Positions 24,054-36,071 of a DNA stretch of 64,000 nucleotides are shown here, one piece after another; the first letter of the stretch is position 1; the number at the start of each line of letters is the position of its first letter. The notes under the pieces were generated by a model. The model was not told the origin of the DNA. It was given only the letters and a program-made list of their open reading frames with translations, and searched no databases. This stretch comes from Maniola hyperantus (Eukaryota; Arthropoda; Insecta; Lepidoptera; Nymphalidae): NCBI RefSeq assembly GCF_902806685.2, contig NC_048557.2, forward strand, positions 5,142,666 through 5,206,665, written 5' to 3'. The translations under genes and the position numbers were made by a program.

Positions 24054-24212
24054 AGGTGCGAGGGGTGCAACGGATCGACGTGATTTTTTGCATGAATATA
24101 TTTAAAGACCTGGACAGTGACATAGGCTACTTTTGTCCCGGAAAATCAAAGAGTGCCCACGGTATTTTTAAAAACCTAAATCTACGCGCACGAAGTCGCG
24201 GGCATCAGCTAG
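24054..24212 (+). mobile_element. Helitron-like element (family a), 5'-truncated
   Basis: GCAACGGATCGACGTGATTT to GAAGTCGCGGGCATCAGCTA plus G. Confidence 0.8.
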
Positions 24213-24621
24213 TATATAGATTGTGAATTGTGATAAAACTCAAACCCGATCTACATCCATGGATCATACTCGTATATTATTCAGCAAAACTAATATTTGA
24301 ACATTTTATCGATACTTTTTGTAATACTGCCCCAGTTTCGGGGCAATTTATAAATCATCGGAAACATCTGTTACCAAATGCTACTTTCGTTGTGTTTCAT
24401 GAATCTTACTAAGGAAAAGGGAACGTGTGGTGTGTCTCTATATTAACGATGACGAGGTCTAGTCATGAAAGCGCGTATCAATCGATTGTGCTAGTTAAGT
24501 AAACTTGACCCAAATCGGTAAGTGGATGGATTTCGATGGTCCAAATTTTGCCTTCACGTTACTAGACGTTGGCCCCGATTAGTAATTAAGAAAACCTAAA
24601 AGTCTAGGTCGTCATACTGGT

Positions 24622-24792
24622 AAAGGTGCATTTACACATTCGCAAAAGAAGAAGGGGAGGCGAGCTATCTGTTCACACATTTTTCTTTGGTCTGCTCTGG
24701 CAAACGCGTAGGGGCGCGATTGTCGCCAGGCGATAATATTAATGGCGAGTAGCGCGACGCGCTGCGATGAGGAATATGTAAATGCAGGGTTA
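24622..24792. mobile_element. MITE-like element with short TIRs
   Basis: GGTGCATTTACACATTCGC at the left against GGAATATGTAAATGCAGGG at the right, about 17 bp of imperfect inversion around a GC-richer core. Confidence 0.5.
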
Positions 24793-25039
24793 GATTTTCT
24801 TGATTATTAATTGATAAAAGTTTATAGAAAAAGCCTTATAGAAAATACCAAGACTTTTATCAACATATACTCGTAGACTAAAATATTTAAACCGCTGGGT
24901 CTAGAAACTTGAAATTTTCGCAAGTAGGCATGTCTTTCTATTACGTAGTTTCCCATTAAGCAAGTGTCTTGAGAGATTCTCATTGAATTTTTGAAAACGT
25001 ATATCCACGCGTAAGAAACTGCGCGCACGAATTTGTAAA

Positions 25040-25352
25040 TACGGAGTGTAACCAGAACGCTAGCAAAAACTTAGCGTTATTGATTGTCTAAATACAATAG
25101 AAATAACAATTTGCCTCATTTTGCAGTTTTAATGATTTAGTATTTTTCAAACCCGAAATGTATAGCGTGCAAAACTGCGGTCAATGCCCCACCTACGACG
25201 CGGCATTGACTCCGAGTGGCATACTTATGCAACGTTTGTTGACCTTTAGCGTCAATCAGATGTTTTATTTGCATTATATCGTGAACTTTCACAAAATATA
25301 GGATATTTTTTAATATTTTTTTCGCGTTTTTTTTGTATTCATGTCAGTATTA
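25040..25352 (+). mobile_element. GTAACCAG repeat (family f)
   Basis: Starts GTGTAACCAGAACGCTAGCA and carries the ATGTATAGCGTGCAAAACTG block shared with 47483-47853. The right TIR is not evident. Confidence 0.7.
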
Positions 25353-25548
25353 TTTAGGACATAATATATTTGTCTTGAGTTACGTGAGCAACTCAAAGCT
25401 TCAATTAAATGTTCAAACATAAAGAGAGTTTCACCTTTCACCTTTGAATAACTCCTAAAACATAATGAACGTTCAAAAGACATTGTATTGATCCAATCTA
25501 TTTTGAGCTGCCGCTTTCTAATTGTTTGTTTTATATTGGGAACACTTG

Positions 25549-25693
25549 ATTTTCCGGGATAAAGTTATTCCCCGGGATGCATTCTATCGCTGTACCGAAT
25601 TTCGTCAAAACCGGTTGAACGGATGGGCCGTGGGAAGCTAGCAGATAGACAGACAAACAGACACACTTTCGCATTTATAATATTAGTATGGAT
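25549..25693 (-). mobile_element. Helitron-like element (family a), 3' end lost
   Basis: Antisense TTTTCCGGGATAAAGTTATT, GGATGGGCCGTGGGAAGCTA and TTTCGCATTTATAATATTAG. Confidence 0.7.
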
Positions 25694-26095
25694 TTAGTAT
25701 TTGATTTAGTATAACTTTAAAGCCAGTCTACAGCAAATAGTGTAACAAGTTTAACGCTTCCTGTGGGCTAAATATTTGCAGTTTGCATCACAATTTCGTA
25801 TATTTTCCATGAAAAGATACGAGAAAAATATGTGCTATAATTTTTGTCGAACGCAAATTTTGATTGTTGTGGACGTGACTTATATTTACAGGTTAAATAA
25901 AGTTCAGAAAACAGGTGCGCATTTAGTCTCTGTAATTTTAGTCTGTATAATTTAGTTCGAGTGGAACGCTTACCTTAATGTTTAGCAGAATTTTAAATGC
26001 TGAATCGCTATTTTTAGCGAGGATGTGGGATGCAGGAACATTTTTCAGTCAGTTATGTTTATATTTTTTGAGGAAAGGTTAGGTCGATGGTTATT

Positions 26096-26505
26096 TTTAG
26101 GGTTCCGTACCTCAAAAGGAAAAACGGAACCCTTCTATGATCACTTTGTTGTCTGTCTGTCTGTCAAGAAACCTACAGGGTACTTCCCGTTGACCTAGAA
26201 TCATGAAATTTGGCAGGTAGGTAGATCTTATAGCAGACATTTGGGTAAAAATCTGAAAACCGTGAATTTAGGGTTAGACCACACAAAAAAAATTAAATTG
26301 TGGTCATGTATTTTCAACTTTCGAAGTGAGTGACTATATCAAGTGGGGCAAATATGAAAGCTCTTCACCTGTACATTCTAAAACAGATTTTATTTTTATT
26401 TTTATGCATCATAGTTTTTGAAATATCGTGCAAAATGTCGAAAAAATACGACTGTAGTACGGAACCATCATTGCGCAAGCCTGACTCGCACTTCGCCGGT
26501 TTTTA
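26096..26505 (-). mobile_element. GGCCAAGTGCGAGTC repeat (family d), full length
   Basis: AGGGTTCCGTACCTCAAAAG to GCCTGACTCGCACTTCGCCG. Includes the TGTCTGTCTGTCTGTCAAG run and ACTTCCCGTTGACCTAGAAT. Confidence 0.8.
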
Positions 26506-26512
26506 ATTTAAA

Positions 26513-26736
26513 CTAGCTTATGCTCATGACTTTGTCTGCGTGGACTACACAAATGTCAAACCCCTGTTTCACCCGTTATGGGTTGAATTTTCAAAAATCC
26601 TTTCTTAGCGGATACCTACGTTGGAATAGCTATCTGCATGCGAAATATCAGCCCGATCCGTCTAGTAGTTTGAGCTGTGCGTTCATAGATCAGTCAGCCA
26701 ATCAATCCTTTTATACATATACATATTATATTTAGA
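26513..26736 (-). mobile_element. Helitron-like element (family b)
   Basis: Antisense CTAGCTTATGCTCATGACTT to GATCAGTCAGCCAATCAATC and TATATTTAGA. It follows the family d copy after only a few bases. Confidence 0.75.
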
Positions 26737-26799
26737 AGAAGAACAAGATGACGAGATAGCTTCTAATACAAAATCTATCATATATATAAATAAAAAACA

Positions 26800-26933
26800 G
26801 ATTGACGCGATTTTTTGCATGGGTATAGTTAAAGTAGAGAGTGACATAGGCTTTTTTCTATCCCGGAAAATTAAAGAGTTACCACAGAATTAGCAAAAAC
26901 GTAAATTCATGTCGACGAAGTGGCGGGCATCAG
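26800..26933 (+). mobile_element. Helitron-like element (family a), 5'-truncated
   Basis: CAGATTGACGCGATTTTTTG to CGACGAAGTGGCGGGCATCA. Confidence 0.7.
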
Positions 26934-27672
26934 CTATGTATATTATTATCTCGAGAAACCCCTATTATTGTAATTAATGAAAAAGGTAAAGGTTATCACC
27001 CTCAGAAATGAGTAATACGGCGTAGGGAGAGTTTACAATAAGAATTAATAGTGTTAATTAATTAATTCCTGTCCTAAAGTTTCAAAACATTTTCAAAATG
27101 ACAAATACAAATAATGATAAATGTAAATATAGAGCAGAAAATAGAAAAACTTCGGAACGCCTACAGCTGTCGACTCTATCAAACTTCTGAGCGATTCCAC
27201 CTTGATTTTGACATATTCGTACATTTGGAAAAACTTGTTCTTTTGAAAGTTGTTCACTTTTGTCTCTTGATGTAGTTACTTTACTTTTGTACCCTACAAT
27301 AAGCATTACAATATACATGTAACGCAAGTACGTTAGTGACTAGTACATAGAAGAAAAAGAAAACTTTTCACTCTGTATCTCATGCATTACCTTTCATGTT
27401 ATGACTAGCTTATGCTCTCTGACTGTTCACACTGCCGGCGATGACTCGCTTTACTAGTTTTATCGCTGAGCGACCATCTTTCAAAATTAAACTCGCTCAG
27501 CACTATTCGTTCACACTCGCTTATAGCCCGGCGACAAAACTATCGAAACTAGACACTCGCTTCCCGCTGATCGCCAACTCGTTTAAGTTTCTAGTTCTAC
27601 TCGTTTCTCGTTTATCGTCGGCGGTCGGACCACTGCCTAAAGTAAGTCTATAATATTGTGTAACTGTATTGT
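26934..27672. other. Spacer, nothing firmly recognised
   Basis: 27411-27650 is CpG- and TCG-rich (repeated ACTCGC/CTCGTT words) and may be an unnamed repeat. The 70- and 81-codon open frames here have no recognisable domain. Confidence 0.4.
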
Positions 27673-27745
27673 AAGCTATGATAGCCTAGTGGTAAGGACG
27701 TTTGCCTCCTAATCGGAGGTCGGGGGTTCGATCCCGGGTAACATA
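27673..27745 (+). mobile_element. SINE family A, tRNA-like head only
   Basis: GATAGCCTAGTGGTAAGGAC, CTCCTAATCGGAGGTCGGGG and GGTTCGATCCCGGGT: clear A and B boxes. The usual body is replaced after about 70 nt. Confidence 0.75.
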
Positions 27746-27869
27746 ATAAATGTAAAACCGATACACCGAGGAAATATTTATGGCACCCTTGGAGTGACGG
27801 ATGGCGTAAATGGAATATAATATAATGAATGAAAAGAAAAAGCTGAACAACAGGACAAAGATCTTTCTA

Positions 27870-27955
27870 CGTTGCCTGAAAAAGATATTTTCTTAGCGAT
27901 AAGGCTGCTTATAAACGTATTTTTGTCTAGAATTTTATTATTATTATTACAGCCT
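27870..27955 (+). mobile_element. LINE-like tail fragment
   Basis: TTGCCTGAAAAAGATATTTT and TTAGCGATAAGGCTGC, ending in (ATT)n. Related to 49128-49262. Confidence 0.5.
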
Positions 27956-28049
27956 TAGTAATAAGCGTTGTAATTTCAACGTTCATTCGAAAGTAGAACA
28001 GGAAGCATCTAGGTCGCGTACTAGGTAGGCCTTACTCTCAACCTTGAAT

Positions 28050-28160
28050 GGGAAGCTGGAAGAAATCTCTGTTTAGAGATAAGCATTTCCAATGTAACTT
28101 AATTTATTATTACTTTGTAACTACAATTTTGGTCCATGAAAAATAAAAATAAATAAATAA
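28050..28160 (+). mobile_element. LINE-like 3' tail, second copy
   Basis: Nearly identical to 20410-20530 over GAAGCTGGAAGAAATCTCTG to TTGTAACTACA, then AAATAAATAAATAAA. Confidence 0.65.
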
Positions 28161-28322
28161 AATAGGTATACATACCTATTTTCAATAACTCAACGGTCAG
28201 GCATGGAACTGATATCCGAAACTTGCCGGTTTAAACTTTAAAGTTTAAACATTACATAGTCTACATACTGCACTATTGTCGTGCTCCTCTCCCAGCACTT
28301 ACTTAGGCCTAACGACTAACAG

Positions 28323-28503
28323 CAGGGCGATTGTCTAAAACCTGCATCAATCATTATTACAATCTCAATTGCTCTGATTGGCTGAATTTGTGCGATTCTT
28401 GTTGCAACAATGCATTGTGGCCAATAGTGAGCGAGCATTAACCAATCAGAGATGATTGCGATCGTGACATTGTAGCTGTCAAACAACCGCGGTAGAGCCA
28501 CTG
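28323..28503. mobile_element. Foldback MITE, intact copy
   Basis: Matches the nested copy at 16896-17073 almost throughout. Begins CAGGGCGATTGTCTAAAACC, ends GCGGTAGAGCCACTG, and is imperfectly palindromic around TTGCAACAATGCATTGT. Confidence 0.75.
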
Positions 28504-28504
28504 T

Positions 28505-28716
28505 ACCCTTATTATAAATGCGAAAGTGTGTTTGTTTGTTGTTTTGTTAGTTTGTCCTTCAATCACGCCGCAACGGAGCAACGGATCGACGTGGTTTTTT
28601 GGATGGATACAATTAAAGACCTGGAGAGTGACATAGGCCTACTTTTATCCCGGAAAATTAAAAAGTTCCCGCGGGATTTAAAAGAATAAATCCAAGCGGA
28701 TTAAGTCGCGGGCAAG
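28505..28716 (+). mobile_element. Helitron-like element (family a)
   Basis: TTATTATAAATGCGAAAGTG to TTAAGTCGCGGGCAAGTCAT. It abuts the preceding MITE. 28717-29245 holds no recognised feature. Confidence 0.75.
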
Positions 28717-29245
28717 TCATGTTTATATTTTTAATAACGTAGAATAAGAATAGTATTCATACATTTAAATATATTATTTTCATTTAATTTCATATCTTTT
28801 TATTTCATTCCATTTAATTTCAAAGGGCAACTTTGATATCTTACTCCTTTACAACACCATTGCTATGAATGTGGAACCTAATGGAGTCCCAGTACATGAA
28901 TAGTCCGATACTTGGAACGGCATCAAAAGGCTAGAGTACCATAATAACCACTGAATAACACATAATGGGCCGGAAATGATGCCCTAGCGTGTCAAGTAAT
29001 TTGAGGAAACCTTTTTGCTCTCAAGGAATTTTCCCTTTAATGTCTCTATGGTCCAGTTGCATGGCTGGCCGTTAAAATTACAAGATATGCCTTACTATAA
29101 TAATATTTTGATACTGGTTCGTAGCTGTTTCGTAACCGGTTATGAAATAAGATTAATTTGTTGAACACTGCATAGCATACAATCAAGTTAGATGACCACA
29201 AAGATACGCGATATGTTTTCTGTGCTTTCGTAGCTAGTTGCATAA

Positions 29246-29308
29246 TCCATCATCTCAACTCATCACCGGCTTACTACAGAGCACGGGTCTCTTTTCAGAA
29301 TGAGATGA
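29246..29308 (-). mobile_element. SINE family A, 3' scrap
   Basis: CATCATCTCAACTCATCACC and GAGCACGGGTCTC in antisense. Confidence 0.6.
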
Positions 29309-29621
29309 TTTAGCTCGTTATATCTATAGCTACCCCAAATTATCTTATAAATAACCCCATTTAAACTTATAGTTTAAATATGAGACATTTTCATTATAAA
29401 ACCTAGTAGGTATAGGTATTATTTTTATCTTTGTAGGTTAAGACAAATTTTCCCGCAAAAGCCTAATATATTTTGCTCATATAACGCGCTTCACGCGTCA
29501 TATTAAGTTAAAGAGGCAATCAATCACTATAAGAAATTGACGTAATAATATTATTTTTTTACTAAAAATAGCGTAATAAAAAGTCATTCATTTTCGTGTA
29601 ACATCATTTTTTAGCTAATGT

Positions 29622-29715
29622 ACTAAGAGCCAGAGCGTGCCAGACCTACGTTATTTACAAAAGCCGAACGTTTCTCTGCGTATTGTCCCTAACACAGGGC
29701 CAAACGATCAGCCAC
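29622..29715 (-). repeat. Interspersed repeat h, copy 1
   Basis: Reverse complement of the GCTGATCGTT... to ...GGCTCTTAGT block at 30296 and 38076. Confidence 0.65.
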
Positions 29716-29747
29716 TTATGACATTTGGATCATGTCCTCACTTTGTC

Positions 29748-29881
29748 AGAAATCACATCATGCATCGCTAGACACTTAGTATGGTGGCAACGCCATGCCA
29801 GACACCCTTAAAGTCTAATAAAGTTTAAGGGCAGGGAGCTGCCACGACACTAAGTGTCTGGCAATGCATGACGTGATTTCT
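29748..29881. mobile_element. Foldback MITE, 134 bp
   Basis: AGAAATCACATCATGCATCG at the left mirrors CAATGCATGACGTGATTTCT at the right; the arms extend about 60 nt with mismatches (GACACTTAGT / ACTAAGTGTC). 29882-30295 shows nothing else. Confidence 0.75.
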
Positions 29882-30295
29882 AATACTACTCCAAAGAAAT
29901 AAAAAAAAATAAGCTTATAGGTAGGTACTTTGACGTAAGATTTTTTACACCTTTATTGGTACTGATTCTGAGCACAACTAAATTTTAGAGCATTCACATC
30001 ACCTCTTCTTACTAATATATTAATATGAAAAGGACAGACATAGTTTGACAGTTTTAAATTTAATTTAAAGCTGTTAAACCTCGTGACTTTAGCTGCCAGT
30101 CGCGAGCCTATTGTTTAAATTTGTAGCGTGCACTAAAATTTAGAGTCTTTAAATGTAAAATTCGTGTTACGTGCCTTTTTAGTAATATTAAAAAGAAAAA
30201 GATGCAGATAGTCTAAATTAAGTTTAGAGAAAGACAAGAGAATCGGCGCCAGTACCTGTTATCTCCCAAAGCTACCGTGATCCAAACTTCATAGT

Positions 30296-30388
30296 CGCTG
30301 ATCGTTCCGCCCAGTGCTGTGGTAATACACAGAGAAACTTTCAGCTTTTATAAAATAACGAAGGTCTGGAACGCGCTGGGTCTCTCTT
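30296..30388 (+). repeat. Interspersed repeat h, copy 2
   Basis: CGCTGATCGTTCCGCCCAGT, AGAGAAACTTTCAGCTTTTA and GGTCTGGAACGCGCTGGGTC. Confidence 0.65.
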
Positions 30389-30427
30389 TATAGTAATCTA
30401 TATATCTAGTAAAGGCCCTTCTTAATC

Positions 30428-30482
30428 TCAGACCCATGCTCAGTTGTGGGCTGCGATATGTTGATCATGATGATGACGATGA
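30428..30482 (+). mobile_element. SINE family A, 3' tail
   Basis: CAGACCCATGCTCAGTTGTG and TTGATCATGATGATGACGATG. Confidence 0.65.
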
Positions 30483-30916
30483 AACCAAAACTTATAATAT
30501 GTACAAAATACAAATAAATAATTAAGGTCGAGCGCAGCGGACCAATAAATTAATCTATGAGTTAAGGATTAAAAGCATCCATAGTATCCAAGTATCAAGC
30601 CATATTGACGTTATTAAAAAGTAAGGAATGAAATATAGCTATCATCCGTGAAAATATATGAAGAATAAAAAAATATGAAATACCAAACGAATCGCCCACG
30701 CTTTCGTTTGCATGAAATGCGGTGAAATTTATGACTTTTCAATATTTTAATATGAAATCTGAGGTGAAATTCAACAAAGCTCAGCGAATTTTTTTTTGTA
30801 TAAACACGGGCATTTATTTGGTTCATCAAGCAAAGCCATGTTGAGAACAGATATTGACATCTAAATCTGAAACTAAATCTCAAGGCCGCGCCGTCTCAAT
30901 CTCAAAGAAATGCTTG

Positions 30917-31587
30917 CCACTGAAATGGACATTTTATATACAAGTACGCTGGAAGAGGTGTGCTATAATTACAAAATGACAGTTATTTTTTTGTGCTAAC
31001 ATTTAGTTCCAAGTATGCTCACATGACGCTCACTGCTGCTATTAGCATCATAATGAAGTTGCTTCCAAAACAGGTCAGCAATCGCAAGTCCAGCGAATTT
31101 GTATTAGTATAGGTCAGTGCTTAGATCGATGCGATGTCATCATAAGTTATCTGATCTTTCATTTCCCGTGGCCAGCCTGTTAGAGCTCCGATCATCCGAG
31201 CATCCGATCCGAGTCCGTGAACATACGTTGCGAAGTAGTCGACAACTATTTGTATGGTAGCTTATGACATAATGACGAAAATATTTTTCATATCCATATT
31301 TTCACAGATTCGGATCGGAAGAGTGCGTTATCGCTGTTACAAGGTCATTTAAAATAATATGATATACGAGTAGGTCTCGTAATAAAAGTTTCACAAGCTT
31401 GTTGCCACCTGCCCGAGCAATATTCCTGTAACACTAAATTCCAGTTATAATTATGTTACGTTGGATCGAAGGTTGAGCAAAATTGAGGACAAAAAAATTG
31501 TTTGCAATGACCCAATTTGATAGATAACCAAAATAGCTTTCATTTTGTATGGCGCATCTCTTCCAGCGTATATGTGCATTTCAGTGG
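30917..31587. mobile_element. Non-autonomous DNA transposon with TIRs, 671 bp
   Basis: Left end CCACTGAAATGGACATTTTA and ACGCTGGAAGAGGTGTG; right end ATGCGCCAT-type inverse, reading CATCTCTTCCAGCGTATATG and TGCATTTCAGTGG. The TIRs are about 40 bp with mismatches. No transposase frame is seen inside and no clear target duplication. Confidence 0.65.
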
Positions 31588-31884
31588 ATATAATCCTTCT
31601 AATAGACCGTACTAATTTTGTTTCATAGTGTAAACACTAGATAAAGGAAAAAAATAAGCGCTCTCCCGTATACAGGGGCTAGTCGCGATTCGCTGTAGCT
31701 TCTGAAAATCCCTGAAGCTCGAAGTACCTATCGAGTGTTCTATATGCCCCTATATTGGGTTTTATCAATGCAATTTTCTAAAACCTCTGATAACAGGAGA
31801 AAATATGCATAAAAACATTGAAATTCTAACTTAAACTTATAGATATAAGATCGGTTTTGTAACGCCTGGATTTGGTATAACTAC

Positions 31885-32088
31885 CCATATTATAAATGCG
31901 AAAGTGTATTGGTTTGTTGGTTTGTCCTTCAATCACGTCGCAACGGAGCAACGGATCGACGAGATTTTTTGCATGTGTGGGACGTGATTTTGAAGGTCTG
32001 GAGAGTGGCATATGCTACTTTTTATCCCAAAAAATCAAAGAGTTCCCACGGGATCTTTAAGAACCTAGAAATCGCGGGCATCAGCTAG
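31885..32088 (+). mobile_element. Helitron-like element (family a)
   Basis: CCCATATTATAAATGCGAAA to AATCGCGGGCATCAGCTAG; part of the hairpin is deleted. Confidence 0.8.
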
Positions 32089-32313
32089 TACGAGTACTGT
32101 AAATGACGTTTTAATGTCGTCAGAGATTCTGACGAGGATCGTGATTTTGCCCTTTTTGGCTTTTTGGTGTCGCGTGAAATAAGAATGTTGCTTAATGAAG
32201 CTAACCTAAATTGTAAAGAATCTTTTTACAAATAATAATGACCACAGGGCAAGGGCCGGCCAGTGTGTAAATGCTATTTCAGAGTTCCTACGCCAAAATC
32301 GTTTGTATTTTTG

Positions 32314-32568
32314 TAGGGAGGTCGGAGGTTCAATTCCGGGCACGCACCTCTAACTTTTCGGAATTATGTGCATTTAAAAAAATTAAATATCACTCGCTTT
32401 AACGGTGAAGGAAAACATCCATCTATCTAGTTCTCCATAATAATCTCAAAGGTAGGAGAAGTCCGCCAATCCGCACCTGGCCAGCGTGGTGACCTAAAGC
32501 CAAACCCTTCTCATACCCGAGCTATCTGTAGTGAGCCGGCTATGGGTTGATCATGATGATGATGAATT
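32314..32568 (+). mobile_element. SINE family A, head truncated
   Basis: GGAGGTTCAATTCCGGGCAC, CTCTAACTTTTCGGAATTAT, TTTAACGGTGAAGGAAAACA and GTTGATCATGATGATGATGA. 32569-32887 holds an unsupported 71-codon frame. Confidence 0.8.
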
Positions 32569-32887
32569 CATGTAACATAGGTACCTACACAGATTTTACA
32601 ATTCCGATTTCCGCTGAGCTTCAATAGAACTAGAATATTTTATTTTAAAGCACGTTGTTCCATTACGAATGACGCCAGTGTTATTTATGTTTGCCATTTG
32701 TCTTCAAGGAATATCTCTTAAGAGAAAGGGAAGGCACGTCTTCATAATTCCGTTATCGCATTCGTTGCGACGTCCGCGAACGCAAGTATCTGCACTATGC
32801 AGTGCTTTTGAAATCAAATTATTGTTTTACTGGAACAGAAAATGTATGAGCTTTAATTATTTAAATGCAATGCTTGCAGCGTAAATA

Positions 32888-33072
32888 AAAAAACCGGCCA
32901 AGTGCGAGTCAGACTCGCGCACCGAGGGTTACGAATTCGGGTACTTTTTTAGTCATTTTTCACGATAAATCAAAAACTATTATGCACAAAAATAAATAAA
33001 AACATGTTTTAGAATATACAGGTGAAGCCCTTTCATATGATATACCCCACTTGGTAGAGTTATCTTACTTAC
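32888..33072 (+). mobile_element. GGCCAAGTGCGAGTC repeat (family d), 5' half
   Basis: AAACCGGCCAAGTGCGAGTC and CACTTGGTAGAGTTATC; the rest is missing. Confidence 0.75.
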
Positions 33073-33082
33073 ATAAATACGA

Positions 33083-33212
33083 CTAACTAAAGTTACCCTT
33101 TCCCTTCCAATAAAGTGTTAAGTTTTTGGCAAAGCAAATAGTTCAACTTTAAGTTACGGCCTTTTGGGATTCAGTCCATCCCCGAAAATGTTTAGTTACT
33201 GAGGTTTTTAAA
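33083..33212 (-). mobile_element. SINE family B, old copy
   Basis: TTTCCCTTCCAATAAAGTGT, CGGCCTTTTGGGATTCAGTC and AGTTACTGAGGTT are degraded versions of the 11931 and 48560 copies. Confidence 0.5.
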
Positions 33213-35246
33213 GATTTGAAATTACTTGTATAAAAAATGTTTGTAATGCGTTAGGTTAGAATTAACCGTACCGTTTATTCACAATTTAGCGCTTCAGCAT
33301 ATGCTAAATTAAGCTGAATAAGGCCGAAAGTTAGATCTATAGGCCCTACCTACTAGTTAATGAGATTTTCCAGGTTAGCACGAGACTCGAGACTCAACTC
33401 AATTTTGTTGTACCTACATACGAACTGAAAAAAAACCTTGAAAAATATGAATAAAAAAAAGACTAGACGTGATTTTATTCACAGATCAAGGCACCTTTGT
33501 TCGCTAAAATATTTATATTTACGTGGTTGCAAATTCTTTATATCCGATGAGTATGCTGCCATAAATAATATATCTACCCGATATAATAGAAATTTCAAGC
33601 ATCAAGTATGGGCCCACAAAGGGATACGTAGCATGTATTGAATTCAGTGTAAATGAGAAGCGGAAATTTATCCCTTTTATGGGAATCTTTATAGAATAAC
33701 AGTTTGCTTTGTTGCGTAAACAAATTATGTTTGTAGATCCGCCCATGTTGAGGTTTTATACTGAACCCGCCCCAGCTCCCGTGTGGAATTTCTAAAAATA
33801 CTTTCTCAGTAAGTAGGGCTGTAAATTGGAGAGAAAATTTACAAGCAGAGTCTCAAGATTCTCAGTAAGTTTTTTCTTTTATTTATAACTAGCTTATGCT
33901 CGCGATTTTGTCCACACTGACAGATATTATTGATAATGGAAATCACTCACGATAGTTTAAACGCTAAAATAGCTAGTATAAATAAATAAATACACTCTCA
34001 AAAAGAATTTGTATGATTTTGCGTGGTGGTGACGATGCGTAAGCCACGCTTGCTTCTATAAAATAATATTTTTTATAAACATTTAATTAAAATTAAATGT
34101 CAAAAAACGCAAATATTCGGAATTACCAACAAACATTCACGAAAAGCTTGAAACCCTGACCCTTTTAGCATTCTTTGTGGGAGCTTTGTTTCGTAAACTA
34201 TTTCCCAGTCTGTGAAATTCCGGGCTTTTGTCGCTGCATCGACGTCGAGGCAACGTGGCTTTGACAAACACAATTTATGGCCTACACCAATACACAGAGG
34301 GTACATTTTTCAATGGATATGAATATTTTATCCTATACGATCATTTCATAATGTTTTCAGACTTGGACACATAAACCGCGTGACCTCAGCTATTACTAGC
34401 TGAGGACGCGTTTCCTTCAGTTTCAAAATGGAGCGGACCGGATGTGTTCAGTCGACTAATCAGGTGTTTATTAAATAACGCGAGAATATTTTCACGTCAT
34501 CTATCAAGAATCTGATTGGTCTGCTAAACATAATTATCAGCCCATCTTTGCTTTGATGGCTTTGCACTTGTCTTCATATTATACATTTCTCGGCATACAT
34601 GCGTACACGCGCGATCAGTAGCGGCCAGCACGACTCAAAGTAATGACTGACCGCACATGACCGTAAGTTACCATTGCACAGCGAACTAGAATTTATTTTT
34701 GAGAACGGCTGAAGCGCAGCTGACAACAACTGCACGAGCGGTTAGTCAACGATGTTCTCGATGATCAACTGCTCAAGCTGTTCTCAAGCACATCTCTGGG
34801 TGGGAATAATGGAATGGAACGTAAACTTAATATTATGTGCATCGACTGTGGAATTTACTTAAGAAGAAGAAGAAACTTATGAAAAAACTATGTTTTTTTA
34901 TATTTTCAAATTAATTGTGGCATCAAAAATTAAAAAAAATTAATTTGTAAATTAAAACTAACATCAGTCCTATAGTGTTTACACATCTTCACTCCGAACA
35001 CAATTAACATTGACCTTAAAGTTCTAACCCATTTCAAAATCGCTCGCGCCTATAGAAGTTTTCACTTGACACGTAATATGATTGGTCAAGTAGACGTACC
35101 TATGTGTTCTTTTCATTCTTCCTTTTCGCTGGCTTCACGTATTTGATTTTTTGTAGACTGGTATACTCATTCTCAAGACATATCATAAGTGGCACAGGCT
35201 CTCTCCTACATTCAATAAATAATTAATTATTGATTTTATGAATACA
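33213..35246. other. Spacer, no gene recognised
   Basis: A Helitron b end scrap lies at 33888-33922 (CTAGCTTATGCTCGCGATTT). Several 60-75-codon frames (33438-33641, 33519-33746, 34100-34306) overlap or lack domains. Confidence 0.4.
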
Positions 35247-35497
35247 CTAGCTTATGCTCGCGACTTCGTCCGCGTGGACTACAAAATTTCAAAACCCTAT
35301 TTCACCCCCTTAGGAGTTGAATTTTCAAAAATCCTTTCTTAGCGGATGCCTACGTCATAATAGCTATCTGCATGCCAAATTTCAGCCCGATCCGTCCAGT
35401 AGTTTGAGCTGTGCGTTGACAGATCAGTCAGTCAGTCAGTCAGTCATTCAGTCAGTCAGTCAGTCAGTCAGTCACCCTTTCCTTTTATATATATAGA
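35247..35497 (-). mobile_element. Helitron-like element (family b) with expanded GTCA array
   Basis: Antisense CTAGCTTATGCTCGCGACTT to TATATATAGA. The CAGT/GTCA run at 35425-35474 spans about 50 nt (one ATTC interruption), several times longer than in sister copies. Confidence 0.85.
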
Positions 35498-35782
35498 TTT
35501 CATGATTGTAGCAGAAATCGCGTAAAGCTACCGACACGCCTCGTGTTTTCCCAAGCCTTGAATCCGTACGGACAAAGTTTAGAAGCGTAGGTGAATTTTT
35601 GATAACGGATTGTGAATATGAACTTGGATATGAATTCAAAGTTTTAACGTCTCCATTTTAGAATAATATAAAGTTGGGCGAACAAAATCTTACAAGTTCA
35701 CCTCTTCGATATTCCTTCTGGTAATCTTATTAGGTATCTTATAAGTTCATGGAGCAATAGCGCCATGGTCTTGGATTTTTTT

Positions 35783-35960
35783 AAATAGAGATAGCGAGCA
35801 AACGAGCAGTCGGGTCACCTGATGTTAAGTGATTACCGCCGCCCATGAACATTTGCAGCACCAGAGGAACTGCCGATGCGTTCCCCTTGCCTCGCCTTGC
35901 GTTGGCTTTTTAGGAATTTGTTGGAATTTGGAGTTGGTTGGAACCATGGATCAAGTCAAG
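35783..35960 (+). repeat. GCGAGCAAACGAGCAG repeat
   Basis: GATAGCGAGCAAACGAGCAG, GGTCACCTGATGTTAAGTGA and CGCCGCCCATGAACATTTGC: a common moth repeat, probably a LINE 3' part. Confidence 0.65.
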
Positions 35961-36071
35961 GATCACTGTTTTGGACGGTGAATAGGTATTTTTTGGAAAT
36001 ATGAATTTTAGCGGCTAGTTAATTTATGTATATTTTTTGTTTCCTAATAAATAATTAGAACAAGAAGAGAA

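Noticed and set aside
27673..27745. Possible genuine tRNA gene
   Set aside because: It has A and B boxes, but the sequence is the head of the common SINE A family and I could not fold a clean acceptor stem.
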